NCBI GenBank assembly: GCA_903842855.1
Contig: CAIMNT010000179.1
Coordinates: 1 to 18,703 of the forward strand
Length of the DNA stretch: 18,703 nt
Direction: 5' to 3'
Source of the DNA: an uncultured Actinomycetes bacterium
GTDB taxonomy: Bacteria; Actinomycetota; Actinomycetes; Nanopelagicales; Nanopelagicaceae
Part shown: in pieces, positions 1 through 7,470 of the stretch
How positions within the stretch are numbered: the first letter of the stretch is position 1
Layout: each line of letters opens with the position of its first letter
Notes under the pieces: generated by a model
Told to the model about the DNA's origin: nothing
What the model saw: the letters and a program-made list of their open reading frames with translations, nothing else
Database searches by the model: none
Made by a program: the position numbers and the translations under genes

Positions 1-73
1 CAGGGGCTCCGCATCCTCTGAAATAGGCAACACGCAGGGGCTACGCATCCTCTAGGCCATTCCACAGGGGCAT
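1..73. repeat. short direct repeat cluster upstream of clpC
   Basis: A 19-base unit at 1-19 (CAGGGGCTCCGCATCCTCT) recurs at 35-53 with one mismatch (A for C at unit position 9). A truncated third copy (CAGGGGCAT) lies at 65-73. The starts are 34 and 30 bases apart. The first copy begins at the first base of the window, so the cluster may extend to the left. It lies just upstream of the clpC promoter. The unit is not an obvious palindrome, and I do not recognise it as a ClgR, HspR or CtsR operator. It could be a regulator-binding array or part of an intergenic repeat family. Existence of the repeat is seen directly; function is unknown. Confidence 0.7.
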
Positions 74-99
74 AAATCTCACCAAATTGGCGTTACAGG

Positions 100-105
100 T
101 AGGCT
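100..105 (+). promoter_or_regulatory. putative -10 box of clpC promoter
   Basis: TAGGCT fits the actinobacterial TANNNT -10 pattern and is the same hexamer found before other genes in this window. A start about 7 bases downstream would give a leader of roughly 25 bases that includes the AGAAGG ribosome-binding site at 124-129. No convincing -35 TTGACA-like element is visible at the right distance. Confidence 0.5.
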
Positions 106-137
106 AATCCAAGGTAATTAGAAAGAAGGTGCCACCC

Positions 138-2639
138 ATGTTTGAGCGCTTTACAGATAGGGCTCGCCGAGTAGTTGTACTCGCGCAAGAGGAAGCCCGC
201 ATGCTCAACCACAATTACATCGGCACCGAGCACATCCTCCTAGGACTTATCCATGAGGGTGAAGGAGTCGCAGCTAAGGGCCTCGAGGCTCTTGGCATCT
301 CACTGGAGGCGGTGCGCTCGCAGGTCGAAGAGATCATCGGCCAAGGGCAGCAAGCCCCTTCCGGTCATATCCCATTTACACCACGTGCCAAGAAGGTCCT
401 CGAGCTCTCACTTCGCGAGGCGCTCCAACTCGGACATAACTACATTGGCACCGAACATATTTTGCTTGGACTTATTCGCGAGGGCGAAGGAGTTGCTGCG
501 CAGGTACTTGTTAAGTTGGGTGCAGATCTCAATCGAGTTCGCCAGCAAGTAATTCAACTTCTCTCTGGATATCAGGGTAAAGAGGCGGTTGCGCAAGGTG
601 GCCCTGTCGAGGGAACTCCAACTACTTCATTGGTCCTTGATCAATTCGGCCGCAATCTCACTCAGGCTGCTCGCGAGGGCAAGCTAGACCCTGTTATCGG
701 TCGTGAGAAAGAGATCGAACGTGTCATGCAGGTTCTCTCTCGTCGCACCAAGAACAACCCAGTTCTTATTGGTGAGCCTGGTGTTGGTAAGACCGCAATC
801 GTTGAAGGTCTTGCACAGGCGATCGTTAAGGGTGATATCCCCGAGACCTTGCGCGATAAGCAACTTTATTCACTTGATCTCGGCGCACTTGTTGCCGGAA
901 GTCGTTACCGGGGTGATTTTGAAGAGCGCCTCAAGAAGGTTCTCAAAGAGATTCGCACTCGTGGCGACATCGTTCTCTTCATTGATGAGATCCACACCCT
1001 TGTTGGTGCTGGCGCAGCAGAAGGCGCTATCGATGCTGCCAGTATCTTGAAGCCAATGCTGGCTCGCGGTGAGCTGCAGACAATTGGCGCAACAACTCTT
1101 GACGAGTATCGCAAGCACCTGGAGAAGGATGCAGCGCTCGAGCGTCGCTTCCAACCAATTCAGGTTGCTGAGCCAACTCTTACTCACACCATTGAAATCC
1201 TTAAAGGACTTCGCGATCGTTACGAGACCCATCACAAAGTTTCTATCTCTGACTCTGCATTGGTTTCGGCAGCAACTCTCGCCGACCGATATATCTCCGA
1301 TCGATTCTTTCCAGATAAGGCTATCGATCTCATTGACGAGGCCGGTTCACGTCTTCGCATTCGCCGCATGACCGCTCCACCTGAGTTGCGCGAATTCGAC
1401 GAGAAGATTGCTAAGGCTCGCAAAGATAAAGAGTCTGCCATCGATGCTCAAGATTTCGAGAAGGCCGCCTCCTTCCGCGATAAAGAGAAGACTCTTATCG
1501 CAGAGAAGGTCGACCGTGAGAAGACCTGGAAGGCTGGCGATCTTGATATCGTCGCTGAGGTTGATGAAGAGCTCATCGCTGAAGTTCTCTCACACTCAAC
1601 TGGAATTCCAGTCTTTAAGTTGACCGAGGAAGAGACCGCACGTCTGCTTCGGATGGAAGATGAGTTGCACCGTCGTGTCATCGGTCAGGATCAAGCGATC
1701 CGCGCCCTGTCACAAGCAATTCGCCGTACCCGCGCCGGGCTTAAGGATCCAAAGCGTCCTGGTGGCTCATTTATCTTCGCAGGTCCTTCTGGTGTTGGTA
1801 AGACAGAGCTATCTCGAACCTTGGCAGCATTCCTCTTCGGTGATCAAGATGCCTTGATTCAACTCGATATGTCTGAGTACTCCGAGAAGCACACCGCCTC
1901 ACGCCTCTTCGGCGCACCTCCAGGATATGTTGGATATGACGAGGGTGGTCAGTTGACCGAGAAGGTTCGCCGCAAGCCATTCTCTGTAGTTCTCTTTGAT
2001 GAGATCGAGAAGGCTCATCCAGATATCTTCAACTCACTGCTTCAAGTGCTTGAAGATGGACGCCTAACAGATTCGCAAGGTCGTGTCGTTGATTTCAAGA
2101 ACACCGTCATCATCATGACGACGAACTTGGGTACTCGCGATATCTCAAAGACTTTGGGACTTGGTTTCCACAACTCCGATGATGTCTTGGGTAACTACGA
2201 GCGTATGAAGGGCAAAGTTAGCGATGAGCTAAAGACCCACTTCCGCCCTGAGTTCCTCAACCGCATCGACGACATCGTGGTATTCCACCAGTTGTCAGAG
2301 GATGAAATCATCCAGATCGTAGATCTGATGATCGCCAACCTCGATGAACGCCTACGCGCCAAAGATATGGGCATCGAGCTCACCTCTGCAGCGAAGGCAC
2401 TTCTGGCTAAGCGTGGATATGACCCAGTGTTAGGTGCACGTCCATTGCGTCGTACCATCCAGCGCGAGATCGAGGATGTCTTATCTGAGAAGATTCTCTT
2501 TGGCGATGTAAAGCCAGGAGAGATCACTCTCGTTGATGTTGCAACCGTTGATGAGAAGGAGACCTTCACATTTACTGGTGTAGTTAAGTCCACGATGCCA
2601 GATACACCTGGTGATCTTGAGGCTGCTAGCTCTAACTAA
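138..2639 (+). CDS. clpC: ATP-dependent Clp protease ATP-binding subunit ClpC
   Basis: Hsp100/AAA+ unfoldase that feeds substrates to the ClpP peptidase in the cytoplasm. The 833 residues show, in order: two Clp_N repeats (about 1-145, each with a HNYIGTEHILLGLI core), first AAA+ module with Walker A GEPGVGKT (212-219) and Walker B IDEIH, a middle region with a UVR-like segment around residues 435-460 that identifies ClpC rather than ClpA or ClpB, second AAA+ module with Walker A GPSGVGKT (549-556), and a ClpB_D2-small type C-terminus. The ATG at 138 is chosen because the protein then begins MFERFTDRARR as in other ClpCs and has AGAAGG 8 bases upstream; a GTG at 129 is an in-frame alternative that would lack a well-spaced site. 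In mycobacteria lsr2 directly precedes clpC; the visible upstream 128 bases do not encode an Lsr2 end. It converges on mutY with 5 bases between stops. Confidence 0.97.
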   Translation: MFERFTDRARRVVVLAQEEARMLNHNYIGTEHILLGLIHEGEGVAAKGLEALGISLEAVRSQVEEIIGQGQQAPSGHIPFTPRAKKVLELSLREALQLGHNYIGTEHILLGLIREGEGVAAQVLVKLGADLNRVRQQVIQLLSGYQGKEAVAQGGPVEGTPTTSLVLDQFGRNLTQAAREGKLDPVIGREKEIERVMQVLSRRTKNNPVLIGEPGVGKTAIVEGLAQAIVKGDIPETLRDKQLYSLDLGALVAGSRYRGDFEERLKKVLKEIRTRGDIVLFIDEIHTLVGAGAAEGAIDAASILKPMLARGELQTIGATTLDEYRKHLEKDAALERRFQPIQVAEPTLTHTIEILKGLRDRYETHHKVSISDSALVSAATLADRYISDRFFPDKAIDLIDEAGSRLRIRRMTAPPELREFDEKIAKARKDKESAIDAQDFEKAASFRDKEKTLIAEKVDREKTWKAGDLDIVAEVDEELIAEVLSHSTGIPVFKLTEEETARLLRMEDELHRRVIGQDQAIRALSQAIRRTRAGLKDPKRPGGSFIFAGPSGVGKTELSRTLAAFLFGDQDALIQLDMSEYSEKHTASRLFGAPPGYVGYDEGGQLTEKVRRKPFSVVLFDEIEKAHPDIFNSLLQVLEDGRLTDSQGRVVDFKNTVIIMTTNLGTRDISKTLGLGFHNSDDVLGNYERMKGKVSDELKTHFRPEFLNRIDDIVVFHQLSEDEIIQIVDLMIANLDERLRAKDMGIELTSAAKALLAKRGYDPVLGARPLRRTIQREIEDVLSEKILFGDVKPGEITLVDVATVDEKETFTFTGVVKSTMPDTPGDLEAASSN

Positions 2640-2644
2640 TTTAA

Positions 2645-3484
2645 TTAATTAGCAAGTCTGAAACTTTTGCCGGTGGTCTCTATGAGGCCATCGGCAATAA
2701 GTGTCTTAAGGGCCTTTTCAACTTGAGATTCATCGTGCCATAACTTGTTAATGGCAACTGCCGAAAGTTTCGAGTTCTCCCGAAGTGCTTGAACGATCGT
2801 GCCGCGACATTGGCGATCTGTCCCGCTCCAGTTTTGTGACTTTCGAACCAATTCAGATTTTGGATAACCTGCTCTGCGCCACGCGCATTGACGTTTTAAA
2901 GGGCAGAGATCACATTCCGGATTTTTTGAGGTGCACACAAGCGCCCCAAATTCCATGGTGGCTGCAGCCCACGTTGCGCCATCTTGCGGAATTAACCTCT
3001 GTCTAAGCTCTCGTTCGATCGTAGAGATTGAATTAGTGGGATGTTCTACTCCATCAAATAAACGCGCGAAGAGTCTGCGGATATTTACATCTAGAACAAG
3101 AGTCGATTGACCATATGCAAATGCAGATATGGCCGCAGCGGTGTACTCGCCAACTCCAGGAAGAGTAAGTAGATCCTCAACTTTCTTCGGTACCTTATTG
3201 TTGAAATCTCTGGTGATGATCTGTGCGCTCTCGTACAACCTAACAGCCCGACGTGGATAACCCAACCGCCCCCAGGCGGTTATTACCTCAGACTTTCTGG
3301 CAGAGGCTAATCTGGCGGGAGTTGGCCACTCTTTGAGCCAGTAGTTCCAAACTGGTAGGACGCGATTTACAGGGGTCTGCTGCAACATGAATTCGCTGAC
3401 CATGACACCCCAGGGGGTGCTCTTGCGCCAGGGGAGCTCCCGTTTGTTCTGGTCATACCAATCAAGAAGAACTTGCTGATTCAC
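2645..3484 (-). CDS. mutY: A/G-specific adenine DNA glycosylase MutY
   Basis: Base-excision repair enzyme that removes adenine opposite 8-oxoguanine. The 279-residue protein shows the HhH-GPD fold: a SEFMLQQT segment with catalytic Glu31, helix-hairpin-helix LPGVGEYTAAA (about 108-118), catalytic Asp132 in LDVNIRR, and a complete [4Fe-4S] motif C184-X6-C191-X2-C194-X5-C200. It has the GYPRRA segment seen in actinobacterial MutY where E. coli has GYYARA. It is shorter than E. coli MutY (350 aa) because the NUDIX-like C-terminal domain is missing and replaced by about 75 residues resembling a small winged helix, as in other actinobacteria. Start is GTG; its first base is the last base of the radA stop (TAGTG), so translation is probably coupled to radA. 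Confidence 0.94.
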   Translation of the reverse strand: MNQQVLLDWYDQNKRELPWRKSTPWGVMVSEFMLQQTPVNRVLPVWNYWLKEWPTPARLASARKSEVITAWGRLGYPRRAVRLYESAQIITRDFNNKVPKKVEDLLTLPGVGEYTAAAISAFAYGQSTLVLDVNIRRLFARLFDGVEHPTNSISTIERELRQRLIPQDGATWAAATMEFGALVCTSKNPECDLCPLKRQCAWRRAGYPKSELVRKSQNWSGTDRQCRGTIVQALRENSKLSAVAINKLWHDESQVEKALKTLIADGLIETTGKSFRLAN

Positions 3485-4854
3485 TAGTTGATTTTGACCT
3501 TAGCGAGAGCTTGTTCCAACCGAGAGACCTCCATGATCTCAATCCCAGGAATCTTTAACTCAGAACCAACGGGGACCATCGCTCTCTTAAAACCAAGCCG
3601 AGCCGCTTCTGCAATACGTTGTTGAACTCCCGTGATTTTGCGGATCTCTCCGGCAAGGCCGACCTCACCGACCGCCACTAAATCTGCTGGGAGCGCTAGA
3701 CCTTTTGCGGCAGAGGCGACCGATAGGGCCACCGCTAAATCTGCAGATGGTTCAGAGATCTTCATTCCTCCGACCGTTGCTACATAAACATCTCGCCCAG
3801 AAAGTCGAACGCCTGCACGTAGATCCAAGACAGCCAGAGTCATCGCTGTACGAGGATTATCTAAACCAGATGTTACGCGCCGTGCATTTCCAAAGTCACG
3901 TCCCTCGGCAACAGGCACTCCTACCAAGGCTTGAATCTCGGCGAGAAGTGGACGACGCCCCTCTAAAGCAACGGTTACGCAAGTTCCAGGTACCGGCTCG
4001 GTGTGGCGCGTCGTGAAGAGTCCTGTGGGATCTGGAAGCCCAACGATGCCGGCTTCTGACATATCGAAACAGCCAACTTCATCGGCAGCGCCAAAACGAT
4101 TTTTGGTAGCGCGAATTAAACGCAGACGTGAGTGCCGCTCTCCCTCAAAGTTAAGAACGACATCGACGAGGTGTTCCAGAATTCTTGGACCCGCTATCGA
4201 TCCATCTTTGGTCACATGGCCCACTAATACCAAAGTTATATTGCGCTCTTTTGCGATGCGAATCAATGCCGCCGCAATTTCACGCACTTGAGTCACACCA
4301 CCAGGTGCACCTTCGACGGCGCTGCTTGAAATAGTTTGGATGGAATCAATAATCAGAAGTTCTGGTTTGACCGCCTCGAGGTGAGCGATGATCGCACCTA
4401 AATCATTTTCAGCGGCGAGCCAGAGCTGAGGATCTATCGCCTTTAGTCGATCAGCTCGCAATCTAACTTGAGAAGCGGATTCTTCTCCGCTTACATAAAG
4501 GGCGCGCATCTGCGCTCTAGCGGATTCTGCAGCTACCGAGAGAAGTAGCGTCGATTTTCCAACGCCTGGTTCGCCAGTTAAAAGAATTGCAGCACCCGGG
4601 ACAAGGCCACCGCCGAGTACGCGGTCGAGCTCACCGACTCCACTAGAACGGGAACGTGCACTTTCTACGCTGATTTCACCGATAGGAACCGCAGCTTGTG
4701 AGACTGCGCCGGCAACTAATGAGAGCTTCTTGGGAGCGGCAATCTCTTCGACGCTACCCCAGGCCTGACACTCCCCGCAACGCCCAACCCATTTTGTAGA
4801 ACTCCAGCCACATTCGCTACATCTAAATGGATCTTTAGCCGTTGCCTTTGCCAT
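3484..4854 (-). CDS. radA: DNA repair protein RadA (Sms)
   Basis: RecA-like branch-migration helicase used in recombination and repair of stalled forks. The 456 residues show an N-terminal C4 zinc finger (C12-X2-C15 and C26-X2-C29), a RecA/KaiC core with Walker A GEPGVGKS (94-101) and Walker B-like LLIIDSIQT, the RadA signature KNRFG (251-255), and a C-terminal Lon-like domain (about 290-456). Length is normal for the family. The ATG start gives MAKATAKDPFRC, which places the zinc finger as usual. It lies 6 bases after the stop of the upstream cysteine-cluster gene and overlaps mutY by one base, so the three genes probably form one transcript. No strong Shine-Dalgarno is visible; an AT-rich AGATAATTT stretch just before the start could act as an internal promoter, but this is weak. 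Confidence 0.96.
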   Translation of the reverse strand: MAKATAKDPFRCSECGWSSTKWVGRCGECQAWGSVEEIAAPKKLSLVAGAVSQAAVPIGEISVESARSRSSGVGELDRVLGGGLVPGAAILLTGEPGVGKSTLLLSVAAESARAQMRALYVSGEESASQVRLRADRLKAIDPQLWLAAENDLGAIIAHLEAVKPELLIIDSIQTISSSAVEGAPGGVTQVREIAAALIRIAKERNITLVLVGHVTKDGSIAGPRILEHLVDVVLNFEGERHSRLRLIRATKNRFGAADEVGCFDMSEAGIVGLPDPTGLFTTRHTEPVPGTCVTVALEGRRPLLAEIQALVGVPVAEGRDFGNARRVTSGLDNPRTAMTLAVLDLRAGVRLSGRDVYVATVGGMKISEPSADLAVALSVASAAKGLALPADLVAVGEVGLAGEIRKITGVQQRIAEAARLGFKRAMVPVGSELKIPGIEIMEVSRLEQALAKVKIN

Positions 4855-4860
4855 CGTAAA

Positions 4861-5679
4861 TTATCTCTGCGCCTCAAGCGTTGCAGGGTGAATGATAAAG
4901 AGTGGAAGTGAACGCTTCTTTGTTTCTGCGGCGAGCGCAGCGATCGCCTCCATGCGAGCATCGCAATACTTTTTAAGTTCGACATAACCCGCCTCACCCA
5001 TGAGGGCGATTAGTTCGTGGCGATTAGAAATATAAACCGGTTCGCGTCCAACGTGGGCCTCGGTATTTGCGGTGCAGTACCAGGAGAACTCGGCTCCGCC
5101 ATCTCCCCAGGCTAACCGCTCATACTCACCAATTACCGTCACTGAAATTTCTTGTTCACCAAATTCGCGGGTCTCAAAGGAGCGACGGATCGGTAACTGC
5201 CAACAGACGTCAGGTTTAGTCTCAACGAAGTGGACACCCTCCTTTTGTGCGAGATGATGCAGTACACAACCAAAGCTTCCTGTGAATCCAGGTGCTTCGT
5301 ATCCCTTGCGGTTGAGGAAGATACATGAGTCTTCAACTTTGCGAGTCTTGCGATCTCCATCTAAACCGACTTCAGAGATCTTTAGGACTCCTTTAGATTT
5401 CTTGGGTTGCGCCTCTTGGTAGAACTGCCACATCTCGGGAGTGAGTCGCTCGGCAACCTTTAAGGTACGAGCTTCGTCATCGCCATCTGAGTAGTAAGCG
5501 CCATCTGAGCAGCAACCGGCATCGGGCTTATCGGCATCTATACCGCAGCAGCCCGCGCCGTAGATACACTGCCAGTAAGAAGTTAACCAGGTGAGGTCAC
5601 AACGAAATATTTCCTCAGGTTTTGCTGGGTCAGCAAACTCCACAAAGTCCCGTGCAAATCCATCTTTAACTTCTGGCAT
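4861..5679 (-). CDS. cysteine-cluster protein, YkgJ/DUF3109-like (function unknown)
   Basis: Predicted cytoplasmic protein of 272 residues with ten cysteines and no signal peptide or membrane segment. Cys27, Cys38, C44-C45 and C56-C57 cluster near the N-terminus. Later come C119 in SCIFLNR, C138 in GCVLHHLA, C159 in KPDVCWQLP, and one near 202. This layout (CC pairs, then C-FL, GC-LH, KP--C--P) resembles the YkgJ and DUF3109 metal-binding cysteine-cluster families, so binding of iron or zinc is a reasonable inference; no enzymatic role can be assigned. The start is the internal ATG at 5679, because upstream codons are low-complexity and overlap proC, and a TAGGCT box lies 8 bases before this ATG. 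It is the first gene before radA and mutY and divergent from proC. The family assignment is by motif shape only. Confidence 0.8.
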   Translation of the reverse strand: MPEVKDGFARDFVEFADPAKPEEIFRCDLTWLTSYWQCIYGAGCCGIDADKPDAGCCSDGAYYSDGDDEARTLKVAERLTPEMWQFYQEAQPKKSKGVLKISEVGLDGDRKTRKVEDSCIFLNRKGYEAPGFTGSFGCVLHHLAQKEGVHFVETKPDVCWQLPIRRSFETREFGEQEISVTVIGEYERLAWGDGGAEFSWYCTANTEAHVGREPVYISNRHELIALMGEAGYVELKKYCDARMEAIAALAAETKKRSLPLFIIHPATLEAQR

Positions 5680-5687
5680 AGTGCGAG

Positions 5688-5693
5688 AGCCTA
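5688..5693 (-). promoter_or_regulatory. putative -10 box for the cysteine-cluster/radA/mutY operon
   Basis: On the minus strand TAGGCT lies 8 bases before the ATG at 5679. A transcript starting 7-9 bases after the box would have almost no leader, and no Shine-Dalgarno sequence is present. It faces away from the proC promoter, 55 bases off. Confidence 0.5.
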
Positions 5694-5748
5694 CTAGGGC
5701 ACTGCGACAGGAGCAGACCCTACAAGCCCCTGGGGATGTGCGATTGGC

Positions 5749-5754
5749 TAGGCT
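5749..5754 (+). promoter_or_regulatory. putative -10 box of leaderless proC promoter
   Basis: TAGGCT with 7 bases to the GTG start at 5762, so the transcript probably begins at or next to the start codon. The box sits in the 12-mer TTGGCTAGGCTA (5744-5755), which also occurs at the HAD promoter (15828-15839, minus strand). Confidence 0.6.
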
Positions 5755-5761
5755 AACTCCC

Positions 5762-6574
5762 GTGGATGAGATCGATATTAAAAGCGCCCAGGTAGGCCTT
5801 ATCGGCGTGGGCAATATGGGGCAGGCGCTTCTCGTCGCTCTACTCAAGGCTGGAGCAGATGCCAGCAAAATTAACTTTGCAGTGCGCAGGTCCGAACGCA
5901 ATCACGAGATCGAGGAGCGCTATGGAATTAAGGCAGCTTCTGTAGAGGAGATGGCGGCGAGCAGCGATGTATTGATGATCATTGTTAAACCACAAGATCT
6001 AGAGAGCATCATGGAGCGCGTTGCGCCAAGCTTAAAGCCGGGGTCGCTGGTCATCTCATTCCTTGCTGGCAAAAAAATTGCCACAGTAGAGGCTGGTCTC
6101 GGCAATCCAGCAGTGGCGCGTGTTATGCCTAACACCCCAACCCTCTTAGGCGTCGGTATGTCGATCGTCTCCTATGGAAAAGCGGTTCGCCCCGATCAAC
6201 GCCGATATGTATCAGATTTCCTCGCGGCAGCGGGAAAGAGCATTGAGGTTGCCGAAGAACTTCAAGATGCTGCTACCGCCACCAGCGGCTCTGGCCCTGC
6301 TTACTTTTTCGCCTTTGTTGAAGCGATGGTTGCCGGGGCCGTCACTATGGGAATCGATGAAGCAACTGCAACCACTTTGGTTATTCAAACCATTGTAGGC
6401 GCGGCAAAGATGTTAGATGAGACGGGTAAGAGCGCAACCACTTTGCGTGAGAACGTTACGAGTCCCAAGGGCGTTACCTATGAAGGACTCAAAGTATTTG
6501 GCGAAGGGGATTTGGCAGGACTTGTTGCCAGGGCGATGAAAGCGGCTGCAGATCGTTCGAGAGATTTGGCGTGA
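5762..6574 (+). CDS. proC: pyrroline-5-carboxylate reductase
   Basis: NAD(P)H-dependent last step of proline synthesis (1-pyrroline-5-carboxylate to L-proline), cytoplasmic. The 270 residues show the Rossmann dinucleotide motif GVGNMG (15-20), the MPNTP motif (122-126), SGSGPAY (175-181), and the C-terminal signature TSPKGVT (233-239), where many family members have a glycine or asparagine at the lysine position. GTG at 5762 is chosen over an upstream ATG (5591): the upstream codons lie inside the divergent cysteine-cluster gene, do not look like ProC, and the -10 box would fall within the coding region. With GTG the Rossmann motif starts at residue 15, close to the usual position. The last codons overlap the next gene by 4 bases (GTGA). 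M. tuberculosis proC (Rv0500) also lies within 30 genes of the relatives of the downstream ccs operon. Confidence 0.95.
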   Translation: MDEIDIKSAQVGLIGVGNMGQALLVALLKAGADASKINFAVRRSERNHEIEERYGIKAASVEEMAASSDVLMIIVKPQDLESIMERVAPSLKPGSLVISFLAGKKIATVEAGLGNPAVARVMPNTPTLLGVGMSIVSYGKAVRPDQRRYVSDFLAAAGKSIEVAEELQDAATATSGSGPAYFFAFVEAMVAGAVTMGIDEATATTLVIQTIVGAAKMLDETGKSATTLRENVTSPKGVTYEGLKVFGEGDLAGLVARAMKAAADRSRDLA

Positions 6575-7470
6575 AAAAGGCGCTCTTACTCGGTTCGGCG
6601 CTCGCTCTTGTGCTCTCTTCAGCAGCGGTAGCGGCGACGAAGGCACCAGTCGCCCCCATATCAATTTCAAATTTGAATCCTAGCGTTTCTACCTATTTCT
6701 CTGGCGGGGATCAAGTGTCGACTCTCCTTACCAACACCACCGCGATCTACCTAGTAGGTACAGCAGAGACCACCTCCTCACCATTACTCACCTCTGCCTC
6801 TCTCGGGGGCAGCGACGGTTTTATTGTTGCTCTCAATTCCAATGGCACCCACAGTTGGGATCTAAGGCTTGGCACTGCGGGGGATGATGTTGCGACGGCA
6901 GGCTATGTAGATGCGGCGGGAGATATTTGGGTAGTTGGCGCCTCGGCCATTTCTAGCAATGGAGCCACTCCGCCTCCTGGTCTAAACCGACTAACGGTTT
7001 GGGAGGTAAGTTCGACTGGGACCTTGCTCAATTCCTTCACTAAAGACTTAGCCGAGGTAGATATTCCGACATCTATAATCCTCAAGGGTTCAAATTATAT
7101 TATTCAAGGTTTATCGAGTCGGACAGGTGCGCCAACATTTACGGTCTCATTAACCCCACTTGGAAAGTTAGGGACGCTCAAGAATAGTTCCATTAAACCA
7201 GTCGCTGCCTCTCAGATTTTCAGTGCGACGAGTGCTGCATATGGTTGGCTCAGTTACGTATCACCAAAGCCAATTGGCGGCGTGTTAGGAATGCCTTTGC
7301 ATAAGAGCACGACCGTACTCATAAAGAACTCGCTAAAAGATAGATCTCTAAAAGGAATTTATTCGGTGCAAGGATCTGCACTCTCACTGGTGTATCAGAG
7401 CGGAATAGGAGTTATTGAATTAACTTCAGCTGCGGGAAGTTACCTAGTAACTGTGGTTCATACTAAATAA
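6571..7470 (+). CDS. secreted beta-propeller-like (SBBP-type) protein
   Basis: Predicted exported protein of 299 residues with no enzymatic motif. The N-terminus is a clear Sec signal peptide: KK, then a hydrophobic stretch, with likely cleavage after AVA (residue 21). Residues about 79-124 (GGSDGFIVALNSNG, then DLRLGTAGDDVA, then DAAGDIWVVG) fit the SBBP/beta-propeller repeat pattern; the rest is rich in S, T, G and beta-type residues. The GTG start overlaps the proC stop by 4 bases, so it is probably co-translated with proC, an odd pairing of a proline enzyme with a secreted protein. Its end overlaps the convergent metalloprotease gene by 8 bases. A function in adhesion or binding is guesswork; the propeller assignment covers only one clear repeat. 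Confidence 0.82.
   Translation: MKKALLLGSALALVLSSAAVAATKAPVAPISISNLNPSVSTYFSGGDQVSTLLTNTTAIYLVGTAETTSSPLLTSASLGGSDGFIVALNSNGTHSWDLRLGTAGDDVATAGYVDAAGDIWVVGASAISSNGATPPPGLNRLTVWEVSSTGTLLNSFTKDLAEVDIPTSIILKGSNYIIQGLSSRTGAPTFTVSLTPLGKLGTLKNSSIKPVAASQIFSATSAAYGWLSYVSPKPIGGVLGMPLHKSTTVLIKNSLKDRSLKGIYSVQGSALSLVYQSGIGVIELTSAAGSYLVTVVHTK

Noticed and set aside
2195..2593. 132-codon minus-strand open frame
   Set aside because: It is antisense to the second AAA+ module of clpC, serine- and arginine-rich, and without domain features.
2636..2652. AT-rich inverted repeat CTAATT / AATTAG between clpC and mutY as a terminator
   Set aside because: The 6-bp stem has only one GC pair and no convincing T-tract follows on either strand; it is likely a by-product of the AT-rich stop region.
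5591..5761. Longer proC starting at the ATG at 5591
   Set aside because: The extra 57 codons overlap the divergent cysteine-cluster gene and both promoters and have no ProC similarity; GTG at 5762 fits the -10 box and the family length.
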